From Excoecaria cochinchinensis (taxonomy: Eukaryota > Streptophyta > Magnoliopsida > Malpighiales > Euphorbiaceae), in contig CANTUQ010000161.1 in NCBI GenBank assembly GCA_947683425.1, positions 682,001-746,000 of the forward strand: a DNA stretch of 64,000 nucleotides, in the 5' to 3' direction. The position numbers and the translations under genes were made by a program. Under the pieces are notes generated by a model that saw only the letters and a program-made list of their open reading frames with translations, had not been told where the DNA came from and made no database searches. Positions 43,515-55,205 of this stretch are shown here, in pieces. Each line of letters begins with the position of its first letter. Within the stretch, counting starts at the first letter, position 1.

Positions 43515-44917
43515 CTCCAGAAGTCGAAAAGCCCCAAGGGCCGATTGAGGGCGAAAAAGGAAAAGAGCCGGAAGAAGATCTGATCATCAAGAAGCCGAAA
43601 AAGACACCGGCTCAGATTTCAATATGGGATCTCTTGAGACAGTCGCCGTCGCATAGACAGAAGGTAGTAAAGGCTTTGTGCGAGGCAACTGTGGCCACAA
43701 CCATTTCGCCTACAGAACTTCTTGACGTAGTGAAAGGAGAATCGGGGGGAAATGTTGTTTTCACCAGTGCTGATTTGCCGACAGAAGGCCGCAGCCATAA
43801 TTGCCCTTTGTACATTCAGATTAACCAAAAGCACACAGCCTGTGTAATGGTAGATGATGGCTCTTCGATAAATGTGTGCCCACAGGTGGCAATGGCGGCT
43901 TTTTGGGTGACAGAGAATATGTTAGCCAAATCAGATCTCACCATCACAGCATATGACAACTCGCGTAGACATGCTTCGAGAACATTCATGGCGACAATAA
44001 AGATGGGACCAGTAGAGTCGAAAGTGGAGTTTGTGGTACTGCCTATACCCGCCAATTTCTCAGCTCTTTTAGGTAGACCATGGTTTTATAAGTTGGGAGG
44101 AGTCCCCTCTATGCTTCACCAGATGGTAAAAATACCTCATGAAGGCCAGATCGTGACTATAAGGGCTGCGCGGGAGAATCAGGTTTCAATACTTGAGATC
44201 GCTAGGCAGCCATTTAGTGGGTTTCATGTTGCCATGATAGGTGAGGAAGGTCAGAAGGAAGACTTTTGTGCCAGCAACCGCAGCGTGTGCCTATGCAGGG
44301 GAAGTTGAACCGCAATGGCTGGATGGAAGAATTGTGCCAAGGTTTGAGGTTTTCAATGATGTCTATGATTGGGACATTGGATTGATCAAGCCAGTAAAGG
44401 GCTTTTGGGATGAGGAAATCATGACCAGTAGGACAATTTGGGACCGTGAGATGCCTGAAGAAGTAATCACTAAGAAGATGATAATCACCCAGCTAAAGGG
44501 GAAAGCAAAGGTAGAGGAAGCCATACAGGAGTTGACTGAGGAGCTTCCAAAGAGCCAAAGTGAAGCAGGACCATCAACCGCGGTAGGTGCGCCAGCAGAG
44601 GAGGAAGAGGAAAATAGTTTAGATTTTCTTTTTTCTCCAGAACTTTTCAATGATGTTAATGCCAATTTCAATCTTATTAATAAATTTAATGATTTTGCTT
44701 ACTTGTGTGATGTTTCCGATGATTTCACTATGCATGATCATGATCATCATCCATCCATATTTAATATTGATTCAACTGATGCTACTCCATTTAATCTTGG
44801 AACCATAGAAAACCCAAAAGAAATTTTGATAGCATCAAATATAACTCCTGAAGAGCGAGAAAAATTTGAGAGAATCTTAAAAAAATATGAAAAGTCTTTG
44901 CCTGGACCTACGAAGAT
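43515..44917 (+). pseudogene. E5 aspartic protease and protease-RT linker
   Basis: The protease frame runs from about 43502 to 44240: TPAQISIWDLLRQSPSHRQK, then TVATTISPTELLDVVKGES, the active site MVDDGSSINVCP, SDLTITAYDNSRRHASRTF, FVVLPIPANFSALLGRPWF (the flap/ILG-type block) and IARQPFSGFHVAM. Relative to A there is a deletion and frame change near 44250. The linker (44241-44922) has AYAGEVEPQWLDGRIVP, the acidic GAPAEEEEENSLDFLFSPELF and NPKEILIASNITPEEREKF, with one more frameshift near 44890 before RT. The D-D-G-S-S form of the active site is the Tat version of D(S/T)G. Confidence 0.83.
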
Positions 44918-46948
44918 ATGCTAGGAATCGATCGGGAAGTCGCAGAGCACGCTATTCCTACATATCCAGACTATAAACCCGTTAAACAGAAGCTAAGAAG
45001 GCTTAGGCAAGAATGGGCAGATAAAGTGAAGGAGGAGATTCACCAGCAAATCAAGGCCAAGTTTCTAGTTGAGGTGCAGTATCCAACTTGGTTGGCCAAT
45101 GTTGTCCCCGTAGCCAAAAAGAATGGCAAGGTAAGGGTATGCATAGATTATCGGGACTTGAATAAGGCGTGTCCAAAAGATGACTTTCCATTGCCCCATA
45201 TAGATGTGCTGATAGACAGCACCGCTGCTTGCGAGATGTATAGCTTTGGAGATGGTTATGCGGGCTACAATCAAATTCTCAATAAAATAATTGACCGAAT
45301 TGAGACGGCGTTCATTACTGAATGGGGGACCTACGCTTATCGAGTAATGCCTTTTGGCCTGAAAAATGGAGGAGCCAATTATCAGAGGATGGCAACAAAA
45401 ATCTTAAATGACTTGATCCATAAAGAAGTGGAGGTGTATGTGGACGACATGATGATCAAGTCAACCACTAAAGAAGGTCATTTTGAAGCCCTGGAAAAGT
45501 TCTTCCTAAGGATAAATAAGTATGATCTGCGGTTAAATCCTAAGAAATGTATCTTTGGTGTTACCTCAGGGAAGCTCCTAGGACACGTGGTTAGCCAGAG
45601 GGGTATTGAGATTGACCCAGATAAGGTTAAGGCCATCAGAGAAATGCCAATACCGCAGAAAGAAAAGGATGTGAGAAGCTTTCTAGGTAGGTTGCAATAC
45701 ATCAGTAGGTTTATTGCTAAGCTTACTTCAATCTGCGAACCAATCTTCAAATTACTCAGAAAAGACCAACCAGTAGTATGGAACGAAAAATGTCAAAAGG
45801 CTTTTGATACTGTCAGAGAGTATCTGTTAAATCCACCGGTGTTAAGGCCGCCGCAACCAGTCAGGCCATTGATTTTGTATCTGGCTATAGAAGACAGTTC
45901 TGTAGGCGCCATGATGGCCCAGGAGGATGAATTTGGAGTGGAATTTGTTGTTTACTACCTTAGCAAGAAGTTCCTAGCCTATGAGGTTAAGTACACAGAA
46001 GTTGAAAAGATTTGCCTTGCCGTAATCTGGGCTTCTAAGAAATTGCGGCATTACTTTCATGCCTACAAGGTACAGGCAGTAGCTAAGCAGAATCCTTTAA
46101 GGTACTTACAGGAAGACCCCTCTTTACTCGGGAAAATGGGTAGGTGGTTGTTGTTACTACAAGAATTTGATGTAGAGTATATTACTCGAAAAACTATCAA
46201 AGGGCGTTCAGTGGCTGAATTGCTGGCAGAGCACCAAATTCAAGGAGACTCATACGAGTTTAACTTTCCAGATGAGGATGTGACAGCTATCGGAGTTCAA
46301 GGTTGGCAATTGCACTTTGATGGAGCCATGAACAACAAGGGGGCAGGATTAGGGATCATTTTAACAACCCCAGATGATGAGAAGCTCCCTTTGGCCAAGA
46401 AATTGAGATTCAAGGCTACTAATAATGAAGCCGAGTATGAAGCATGTGCCTTTGGATTGGAAGCGCTAATAGCCTTAGGAGCAAAAAACGTGGAGGTGTT
46501 TAGTGATTCCTCTCTGGTGATCAATCAAATCCGAGGTGAATGGGCCGTTAAAGAAGAAAGGCTAATGCCATACATCAAGCACTTGAGAGACCTGAGCAGT
46601 CGATTTGAAGTGTGTACATTCCGTTTTATTCCAAGGGACGAAAACCAATTAGCTGACGCGCTTGTCACTTTAGTCTCAATGTGGGACAACCCCGAAGGGG
46701 TGGTTATGAGGCCAGTTTTGATTTTAAGCTCTGAGAGACCTAGCTTCGAATCTAAATCAGTCATGGAGATAGAAGTAGCTGATGGGAAGCCATGGTATTA
46801 TGATATTAAGAACTATCTAGAGAATGCGACGTTTCCAGAGGAAGCTACCGAGAAAGATCAAAGAATGATTCGCAAGCTATCTACTCAGTTCATCTGCATA
46901 AATGGAGCATTGTACAAACGACAAGCTGATAGTATCCAGTTGAGGTGA
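44918..46948 (+). CDS. pol: E5 polymerase: reverse transcriptase, RNase H, archaeal-type RNase H
   Basis: An uninterrupted 676-codon frame, part of the Tat polyprotein; the Met at 44918 is just the first in frame, as the true polyprotein starts in gag. RT spans about residues 45-260 (VRVCIDYRDLNKA, MPFGLKN, catalytic YVDD at 174-177, LGHVVSQRGIEID). Gypsy RNase H spans about 315-435 (LYLAIEDSSVGA, SKKFLAYEVKYTEVEK). The second, archaeal-type RNase H spans about 465-590 with its four acidic positions visible: HFDGA (D468), NNEAEYEA, FSDSS (D530), DENQLADAL (D580). Two RNase H domains define the Tat lineage. Active-site residues look intact, but gag, protease and integrase are broken, so the element cannot make a full polyprotein. 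Confidence 0.92.
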   Translation: MLGIDREVAEHAIPTYPDYKPVKQKLRRLRQEWADKVKEEIHQQIKAKFLVEVQYPTWLANVVPVAKKNGKVRVCIDYRDLNKACPKDDFPLPHIDVLIDSTAACEMYSFGDGYAGYNQILNKIIDRIETAFITEWGTYAYRVMPFGLKNGGANYQRMATKILNDLIHKEVEVYVDDMMIKSTTKEGHFEALEKFFLRINKYDLRLNPKKCIFGVTSGKLLGHVVSQRGIEIDPDKVKAIREMPIPQKEKDVRSFLGRLQYISRFIAKLTSICEPIFKLLRKDQPVVWNEKCQKAFDTVREYLLNPPVLRPPQPVRPLILYLAIEDSSVGAMMAQEDEFGVEFVVYYLSKKFLAYEVKYTEVEKICLAVIWASKKLRHYFHAYKVQAVAKQNPLRYLQEDPSLLGKMGRWLLLLQEFDVEYITRKTIKGRSVAELLAEHQIQGDSYEFNFPDEDVTAIGVQGWQLHFDGAMNNKGAGLGIILTTPDDEKLPLAKKLRFKATNNEAEYEACAFGLEALIALGAKNVEVFSDSSLVINQIRGEWAVKEERLMPYIKHLRDLSSRFEVCTFRFIPRDENQLADALVTLVSMWDNPEGVVMRPVLILSSERPSFESKSVMEIEVADGKPWYYDIKNYLENATFPEEATEKDQRMIRKLSTQFICINGALYKRQADSIQLR

Positions 46949-47940
46949 TTGGATGAGAAAGAGGCTAAGAAGGTGATGGAAAAAACACACGCCGGAGTAT
47001 GCAGGGCCCATATGAACGGGCTGACATTGGCCAAAAAGATTATGAGACAAGGATTCTTCTGGCTCACCATGGATAACAATTGCTTGAAATATGTAAAGTA
47101 GTGTCAGTTGTGCCAGCAGTATGCAAATTTAAGGCATCTGCCCATTTCGGAATTACATAATCTGACATCACCTTGGCCATTCGCAGCTTGGGGGATTGAT
47201 ATTATTGGGGAAATATGTCCCACGGCCTCCAATGGGCATAAATACATCATTATCGCCATCGACTACTTTACCAAATGGGTAGAAGATGAGTCCTTCAAGA
47301 AAGTTGATGCTCGGGATATGGCGAAATTCATCGAGAAAAACTTGATATGTAGGTATGGCCTTCCACACCATGTGGTATCTGACAACGGGGTCCAGTTCAT
47401 GGCTGAAAAAAAGAAGTTACTCCAGAAGTATGGTATCAAACACCACAAGTCTTCTCCGTATCGTCCTCAAGCCAACGGGACAGTTGAAGCCGCCAACAAG
47501 AATGTCAAGAGGATCCTGGCTAAGATGGTCAAGAATTATAAAGATTGGGCGAAAAAGTTGCCTTTTGCATTGTGGGGTTACAGAACTACCATCAGAACTT
47601 TAATAGGAGCCACTCCATATTCTTTGGTATATGGGACAGAGGCAGTATTGCCGATCGAGGTCGAACTCAAGTCACTGAGGGTGATAATGGAAGCAGAGAT
47701 TCTGGAGGCCGAATGGGTGCAGCAACGGCTGCAATGCTTGAACGTCTTGGATGAAAACAGGTTAAAGGCCTACTATCACAACCAGATCTACCAAAAGAGG
47801 CTTGCTAGGTCTTTTTGAAAGAAAGTCAAGAAACATCCATTGAAGGAGGGGGATCTGGTATTTAAACAGGTGGGACCAGGTGCACCGGATATTAGAGGAA
47901 AGTTTAGACCAACGTGGGAAGGACCGTTCATCCTCAAGAA
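46949..47940 (+). pseudogene. E5 integrase, N-terminal part (before E2)
   Basis: Continues the pol frame through a TGA at 46946. The zinc-binding HTHAGVC..HMNG...KYVK-C-QLCQQY (one stop at 47099) is followed by the catalytic core: WGIDIIGEI (first Asp), HHVVSDNGVQF (second Asp), YRPQANGTVEAANKNVKRIL (Glu). PYSLVYGTEAVLPIEVE follows. A stop at 47816 precedes the C-terminal KKHPLKEGDLVFKQ...GKFRPTWEGPFIL. It ends at the E2 target site; the last codons are at 57745-57841. Confidence 0.88.
47936..47940. repeat. E2 target site duplication, left
   Basis: AAGAA, matched by AAGAA at 57740-57744 on the other side of E2. A perfect duplication, which fixes both ends of the element. Confidence 0.95.
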
Positions 47941-48331
47941 TGTAACACCCCCTTCCCATACGTAGGCGATCCCATCCGAGAAGGAGTGAGATGCCGTATG
48001 AGTAAAGGTGCCACCAAGCACGTACAAAGTATAACATACAATCATTCATAACATACATTCAGAAAATACAGAATAATTAAAAACTTTATATAAAAGAAAG
48101 CACAGGCTGATCATGCATTACTATAATTAAGCTATTACAATAATGATCTGATCAACTAGCTGTTACAAAATAATATTACATATACAAAATATAGATACAA
48201 ATGCGGAAGCTGATACAGAGAGTTCTATACAAAAAGAACCAATAACTGATACAAAACTGAGCCCTACACTAATCCCTTCTGTGTTGGCTTGATGACGGCG
48301 ACTCTCCCAAATCAAAACGCCTTCCGCACCT

Positions 48332-48873
48332 GCACGGGTAAAAACACCGTGCTAAGCGATAAACGCTTAGTGGGGAAACACACATAAATTATGGACGGCC
48401 ACTCACAGTGGTCGTCAAGGCATAACACATTCACAATGGCAGAATGCAAAGGTTATAACATAGATGCTATAAGCATGTTCATATTTAAAAAACCAAACAT
48501 TCAGTTTCTCAATAACCATATTCATTACAGAATAATCCAACATGCATTTCATCATTAAACTCATTCAGATAATTCATTTCATAGCCAGATCAGATCAGAA
48601 CAATTCCATTAACATTCTAAGAACACCTGCTGACTCTAGACAGTGGATAACGAGTGTACTGAGGGTACCTTACGGGTACGAATCGAATACTGAGGGTACC
48701 TCACAGGTACAAGTCGAATATTATATCATTTATCAAAACATGTTATTTATATACTGAGGGAATCTTAAACAAGATTCTATACTGAAGGGTTCGCGAGGAA
48801 CCAAACGGGGACCTGATCGGGGTCCAAACTGAACTGAGGGCTGCAGCTAAAAGACTCTATTAGGCATGCCTAA
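48332..48873 (-). other. Structured block in E2 3' LTR (double hairpin and hairpin train)
   Basis: GCACGG/CCGTGC and CTAAGCG/CGCTTAG (48332-48370), GTACC-ttacg-GGTAC (48665), GTACC-tcaca-GGTAC (48696), GAATCTT-aaac-AAGATTC (48760), GGTTC-gcgag-GAACC (48788), GGACC-tgatcgg-GGTCC (48809), TTAGGCATGCCTAA (48860). The order is the same as in E1 and E6. The copy in the 5' LTR is at 55597-56139, where GGAACC has become GGAACT. Confidence 0.85.
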
Positions 48874-49107
48874 CTATCCACTTACTCGACTCCAGCAGGT
48901 TATGCGTCAAACAGATCACATTTCAGAGTACAGAGTAGTATTCATCGGCAAATCATGGTATTATTCAAATCAGAGTATATACAAGTAGTACAGGCATTAT
49001 ACTACAGTATAAATTCATCCAGAAGAAAATAATAGATTTATTTTAGAGTCAAAAACTGGGAAAAACTCAGAAAAAGAGCAAAACGAAAAAACGGGCGAGA
49101 TTGGATA

Positions 49108-49505
49108 GTCACAAGGCGTGACTGGCCTCCTCACAGGGCAGGTCACGAGTCGTGACTGAGGGTCACGTCTCGTGACTTGCTCTGTTCCTCGTGGATCTCG
49201 CCTCGTCCCTCGCTGATCACGCGACGTGATCTCGCAGATCACGCGGCGCTCACGCAGGTCACGCGACGTGACTGGACGTCACGTCTCGTGACTTGCTTCT
49301 CTCTTCAATGGATCACGCGACACGCCTACACTCAGCCGGTCACGAGGCGTGACGGGGAGTCACGTCTCGTGACTTGCTTCATTTATGCGGGTCACGAGTT
49401 GTGACAGGCAGCCACAACTCGTGACCGGCCTCAAGCTGGCAGGTCACGAGTCGTGACCTGAGGTCACGTCTCGTGACTTGCCTCTCTGTTTGGCGAATCA
49501 CGCGA
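49108..49505. repeat. CG-rich palindrome array in E2 3' LTR
   Basis: About ten GTCACGAGTCGTGAC, GTCACGTCTCGTGAC and GTCACGCGACGTGAC-type units with spacers of 10-25 bp. The 5' LTR copy (56368-56755) lacks one unit of about 19 bp. Short ORFs on both strands are artefacts. Confidence 0.88.
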
Positions 49506-50460
49506 CAGCATCAGCAAAAAGGGATTTGAACCAGATTTTCCAGAATTTTTCCCAGAACGAAATCAATCAATCTAAATTAGCTTAAAAACCACTCAAACCA
49601 GTACTTACCTTCCAGAATAATATCCCAATTCACATAATCAATATACATGCAACTCAATTTAGCATTTTAAACAACCAAATCAAGACTAATTGATTCAAGC
49701 TCTTCAAGAACAGATAAACCCTAGAATTTACAGTAAACATCAAAATCACACAATTCACAATCAAATATTCCCAAACCTGTAATCTAAGCTTCTCTATCAC
49801 TTAGCTCCACTAGGACCAGCAACTTCTTTGCCCTTAGGTTCGCGAGGAGCTTCAACTAATCACAAATTCAACAAGAACATTCAACAAAACAACCCTAAGT
49901 TAAACCTAACTCAAGGAAGAAGATGAAAATGAAATAAAGGGAAACTAAGATGAGAATTGCAGTGACTTACCAAGTTAGAAGCAAGAGTGACTAATTTCCA
50001 CTACCACAATTTGATCTACAGCAAGTAGCAATTAGGAAAGGGAAAAGAAGAAGAAGATGGAGCTAGAAAGGGAAAAACGTGAATTGATCTTCCCCTCACT
50101 CATACTTCTTTTCTTTATTCATTTCCCTAACCTAATACACATGTCAATTTCTTGGTGGTGGAATTTAATCACTCACACCCTAACTCAACACATCACACAC
50201 ACCAAATGCAACCTCACTTAAATGTATTCTACTATGGTAAAAGCAAATGCACACAAATGATTCCCAACTAATAACACCCTAATATGGTATGCACAAGTGT
50301 ACACAAGTAATTCCTAATTAATTCACACACTAATGCCATGTATGCACCCACATAATAATAAAATCCCAAAATCATGCATTTTACTGAAATACCCTTATGA
50401 AATACTGTACACATGCGAATGCTTACACATACAGACAGACAGATAGACAGACATACAGGC

Positions 50461-53400
50461 TCATTCTACTAGGGGGCAAATGGGGTGTGACAACTCTCCC
50501 CTACTAATAAGAATTTCGTCCTCGAAATTCTCACCTGAACTGAATAACTGTGGATACTGAGCTCTCATCGACTCCTCTGGTTCCCAAGTCGCTTCTTCGA
50601 CTCCATGATGGATCCACAACACTTTAACCAAAGGAATCTGCTTATTTCTCAACTGCCTCACCTCTCGGGTTAGAATTGCTCGCGGTTCCTCATCATAAGA
50701 GAAGTCTGGCTGAACCTGGATATCCTGAACTGACAGAACATGTGAAGGATCTGATCTGTACCGACGAAGCATCGAAACGTGGAACACATCATGCAACTTT
50801 GCTAACTCCATCGGTAACGCCAATCTGTAGGCTACAGGTCCCACCTTAGCCAAAATCTCATAAGGTCCAATGAAACGAGGACTCAGCTTACCCTTCTTTC
50901 CAAATCGAAGCACTCTCCTCCAAGGAGAAACTTTAAGGAAAACTTTGTCCCCGATCTCAAAATGCACATCTTTCCTTTTCAAATTGGCATAAGACTTCTG
51001 TCGATCCTTGGCTGCCTTCAAATTCCGCTGCACCACTCTGATCTTCTCTTCAGTATCTCTGACCAAGTCTGGTCCAATCATAGATCTCTCGGATAGCTCG
51101 GTCCAACAAATCGGAGTCCTACACTGACGACCATACAAAGCCTCATATGGTGCCATACCGATACTCGACTGAAAACTGTTGTTGTTGGCAAACTCCATCA
51201 ATGATACATATCTGTCCCAACTGCCCGGAAAGTCCAAAGCACAAGCCCTCATCATATCCTCCAGAATCTGAATAACTCGCTCTGACTGACCATCGGTCTG
51301 AGGATGAAACGCTGTACTGAAGTTCAACCTAGTGCCCAAAGCTCTCTGTAACTCCTTCCAAAACTTGGAAGTAAACCTCGGATCCCGATCTGACACTATG
51401 GACAAAGGCACACCATGCAGCCGAACTATCTCATCCACATAGATACTGGCTAATCTGTCCATGGAGTAGTCCACTCTAACTGGCAGAAAGTGAGCTGATT
51501 TCGTAAGCCGATCTACAATAACCCAAACCGAATCATGCTTCCTCTGAGTCAAAGGCAAACCAGAAACAAAGTCCATATTCCATTTCCACTCAGGAATGGA
51601 TAAAGGCATGAGCAAACCTGAAGGAACCTGATGCTCTGCCTTTACCTGCTAACAAGTCAAGCACTTGGAAACAAAATCCACAATATCACGCTTCATACCG
51701 GACCACCAATAGAATTGCTTCATGTCTCTGTACATCTTCTCACTGCCCGGATGCATAGTAAAGACTGAACTATGCGCCTCACTCATAAGCTGACTCCTCA
51801 AATCCTCAGACTCTGGCACACATAAACGATCTCTGAACATAAGTACCTCATCCTGAACTGAGAACTCTGACTGCTTACCCGATCTAACCTCATGCACAAT
51901 CCGCTGAAGCCTCACATCATCTCTCTGAGCATCTACAATCCTCTGTCTCAAAGTAGGCTTCACACGCAACTGGGCAAGCAAAGCCCCATCTGAACCAAAA
52001 CGCCATCTGAAACGCCTCAAGAATAAGGCTGAAACTGACTTACGACTCAAAGCATCTGCAACTACATTGGCCTTACCAGGATGGTAATCCACAATGCAGT
52101 CGTAGTCCTTAAACAACTCAAGCCATCTGCGCTGTCTCATGTTCAACTCTTTCTGTGAAAGGAAGTACTTCAAACTCTTGTGGTCCGAGAAGATCCTACA
52201 CTTTTCCCCATACAAGTAGTGATGCCAAATCTTCAAAGCAAAGATTACAGCTGCCAACTCTAAATCATGCGTCGGATAGTTCTTCTCATGTGGCTTCAAC
52301 TGACGAGAAGCATAAGCCACTACTTTTCCTTCCTGCATCAGCACACATCCAAGAGCAACTCCAGAAGCATCACTGTAAATAACAAACTCCTTACCCGAGA
52401 TGGGTTGAGTAAGGATAGGAGCCTCAACAAGCAACTGCTTTAACCGATCAAAACAAGACTGACACCTGTCTGACCACTCAAATCTAACTCCTTTCCACAA
52501 CAATCTAGTCATAGGAGCAGCAATCACAGAAAATCCCTTAACGAACCGACGGTAATAACCTGCTAAATCGAGGAAACTCCTCACTTCCTGAACATTTCGA
52601 GGCGCTTTCCAATCAACTATCGCCTCAATCTTAGCTGGATCCACCTGGATACCTCTAGCTGAAATAATGTGACCCAAGAATGACACTTCTCGAAGCCAGA
52701 AATCACACTTGCTAAGCTTAGCAAACAAATGATGCTCTCTCAACATCTGCAAAACCAATCTGAGATGCTCCTCATGCTCACTCTCATCCCTGGAATATAC
52801 TAAGATGTCATCAATGAACACTACTACAAATCGATCTAAGTATGGCCTAAACACACGATTCATCAGATCCATAAAAGCCACTGGAGGATTTGTCAAACCA
52901 AACGGCATCACAAGAAACTCATAATGGCCATACCTAGTCCGAAATGCAGTCTTCACCACATCTGCATCCTGAACACGAAGCTGGTAGTACCCTGATCGAA
53001 GATCTATCTTGGAAAAGACACCCGCACCTCGAAGCCGATAAAATAAATCCTCAATCCTAGGCAAAGGGTACTTGTTCTTCACTGTAACTTTATTAATCTG
53101 GCGGTAGTCAATACACATCCGCAGGGATCCATCTTTCTTCTTGACAAACAGAACTGGAGCTCCCCAAGGAGATATGCTAGGTCGAATAAACCCCTTATCC
53201 AATAACTCCTGTAGCTGAGATTTAAGTTCCCTCAACTCTACAGGAGCCATCCGATAAGGTGCTCTCGAAATAGGTGTTGTACCTGGCATAATCTCAATGG
53301 ACAACTCAACCTCTCTCTCAGGAGGCAAACCAGGCAACTCGCTCGGGAACACATCACTAAACTCCTGTACTACAGGGATGTCCTCAATCTGAACCTGATC

Positions 53401-55083
53401 CCTCCTAGAATCTAACACAACTGCTAGAAAAGCCTCACAACCTTTCCTGATGAATCTCTTGGCTTGCATTGCAGAAATAACATTATTAACAGAACTAGCA
53501 CCCAAACCTTTTAAGAACACAAGAGACTGACTTCTATCCCCAAGTACAACTGTCTTCCTATGGCAATCCACTACAGCCCGATGCTTTCCCAACCAGTCCA
53601 TACCCAGAATCAAGTCAAACTCTCTGAAGGGTAACTCAATCAGATCCGCTGGAAGCACAGCTCCCTCAACAATCAGAGGACAACTCCTAAAAACTCTACT
53701 CACACTGACACTATGCCCTAATGGACTGGTCACACAAATCTCATAATCTAACTGATCAACTGAATGCAATTTATCAACAATTCTATCTGTGCACAAATAT
53801 GAGTGTGTGGAACCAGGATCAATTAGAGCATATAACTCAGTGTCATGGAGTAGGAACTTACCAGCAATAACATCAGGCGCATCCTGCTCATCTCTGGCTC
53901 TCATAGCATAAGCTCTAACGGCACCCTGAGGAGGATGCTCAACAGTCTCAGAAGCAGCACCATCTCTATGCCAACCACCTCTACCTCGACCTCGGCCTCT
54001 GCCACGGGTAGCCTGAGAGGCATTCGAACCGACCCTACTGCCCTCTCTCTGGGAACCTGAATCCTCCTGTAATCTCGGACAACCAGCCAACTGATGCTCA
54101 GAACTCCCACACCTGAAGCACGCACCGGAGAGCCACCTACACTCACCCCGATGTGACTTACTACAATGAGGACAAACTGGTGTAGTCTCAGCTCTACCAC
54201 CCCTACCAGAACCTGACACAGCTGTAGAACCCTGACGTCTACCTCTAGAAGCCGGACCAGATGCTGACTCATCCTGTGGGTTCCTAGCTCTCTTACTCGA
54301 AGAAGATCCTCCACGAGAAGAACTCCTCCTCTGAGCTCTCTCTCTCAACACAGACTCAGACAACTCAGCTCTCACAGCAGCCTCTACAATCTGATAGTAG
54401 CTAACCCCAGGAATACACATCAAGGAAATCAAAGCAATCTTCAGAGACTCATTTAACCCTGCCTCGAAATGCTTGCATCTAAAGTCATCAGTCATAACTC
54501 CTCGTGGGGCATAGCGAGATAACCTGTTGAACTCCTTCTCATAATCTGCTACAGACATGGCCCTCTGTCTCAAACCCAAAAACTATGCCCATCTCGAATC
54601 TCTATAGGTCTGAGTGATATACTTCTTTATGAACTCACCCTCAAAGAACTCCCAGGTAATCGGATCCGGTAGCTGAGGATGCCTGCACACTAACTCCCAC
54701 CATTCAAAAGCAGACCCCTGAAGAAGAGCTAAAGCACACTCTGCCTGCTGGTCGGGAGGACACCGAATCTCTCTCAAAGCACGCTTCACTTTATCTAACC
54801 ATCTCTCTGCAGTCTCAGACTCATTCAAACCGGTACCATAGAAATCCTCAACTCCTGCCCTCCTCAGATTCTCCATAGGTGCTCTAGGAGCAGTCACTCT
54901 CTCTAAAACCCTGGCCATGTCCTGATGCAGTCTAAACATAGCCTTAAAGGGCATGGCTGCGGCCTCGGGCTGAACCCTAGCATGCTGAGCCGACACAGTA
55001 ATAGAAACAGACTGATCTACAGCGGGAGGATTCATACTCTCGGCGGATTCCTCACGCGCACCATGAGCAGAATTAGAAGCCAT
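50461..55083 (-). pseudogene. gag-pol: E2 gag-pol polyprotein with two in-frame TAG codons
   Basis: One frame over 1540 codons, interrupted only at 54585-54583 and 51651-51649, both TAG. Gag: MASNSAHGAREESAESMNPP, capsid-like segments and a perfect CCHC knuckle (CFRCGSSEHQLAGC) preceded by a Cys/His-rich CPHCSKSHRGEC. Protease has LIDPGSTHSYL and ILGMDWL. RT has DYRQINK, DLRSGYYQL and FIDD. RNase H has the acidic set SDAS, LELAA, FSDH, ADAL. Integrase has an HHCC region broken by the second TAG, then NMDFVSGLP, IVSDRDPRF and DGQSERVI (D, D-35-E spacing). A chromodomain-like tail ends it: RNKQIPLVKVLW...EEATWEPEE. The frame ends inside the 3' LTR. Both stops stand where Gln is expected, so it is barely broken. 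Confidence 0.95.
50493..50503 (-). other. E2 polypurine tract
   Basis: The minus strand reads AGGGGAGAGT directly before the LTR terminus TGTCACACC, inside the coding frame. Confidence 0.75.
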
Positions 55084-55188
55084 CTAAACAAACAAGAAAC
55101 AACCGTATCAGCCAACACAGATCTAGACACATACACATCTAAGAAACTCAGAACAATCACAACAACACCCAGAAACGCCTAAACCTAT

Positions 55189-55200
55189 GCTCTGATACCA
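55189..55200 (-). promoter_or_regulatory. E2 primer binding site (tRNA-iMet)
   Basis: The minus strand reads TGGTATCAGAGC five nt inside the 5' LTR end, identical to the E1 PBS. Confidence 0.95.
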
Positions 55201-55205
55201 CTAAC

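Larger units (their letters stand above)
47941..50492 (-). repeat. E2 3' LTR
   Basis: A 2552-bp LTR, plus-strand TGTAACACCCC...GGGGTGTGACA. Landmarks, plus order: double hairpin 48332-48370, hairpin train 48665-48825, palindrome TTAGGCATGCCTAA 48860-48873, CG palindrome array 49108-49505, (GACA)n 50438-50456. It has one more palindrome unit than the 5' LTR. Its last 29 bases also encode the end of the polyprotein. Confidence 0.96.

Noticed and set aside
44241..44930. Ogre-type intron between protease and RT in E5
   Set aside because: The linker is coding-like and continuous with A's; there is a frameshift but no intron-sized non-coding insert, and no ORF lies before gag.
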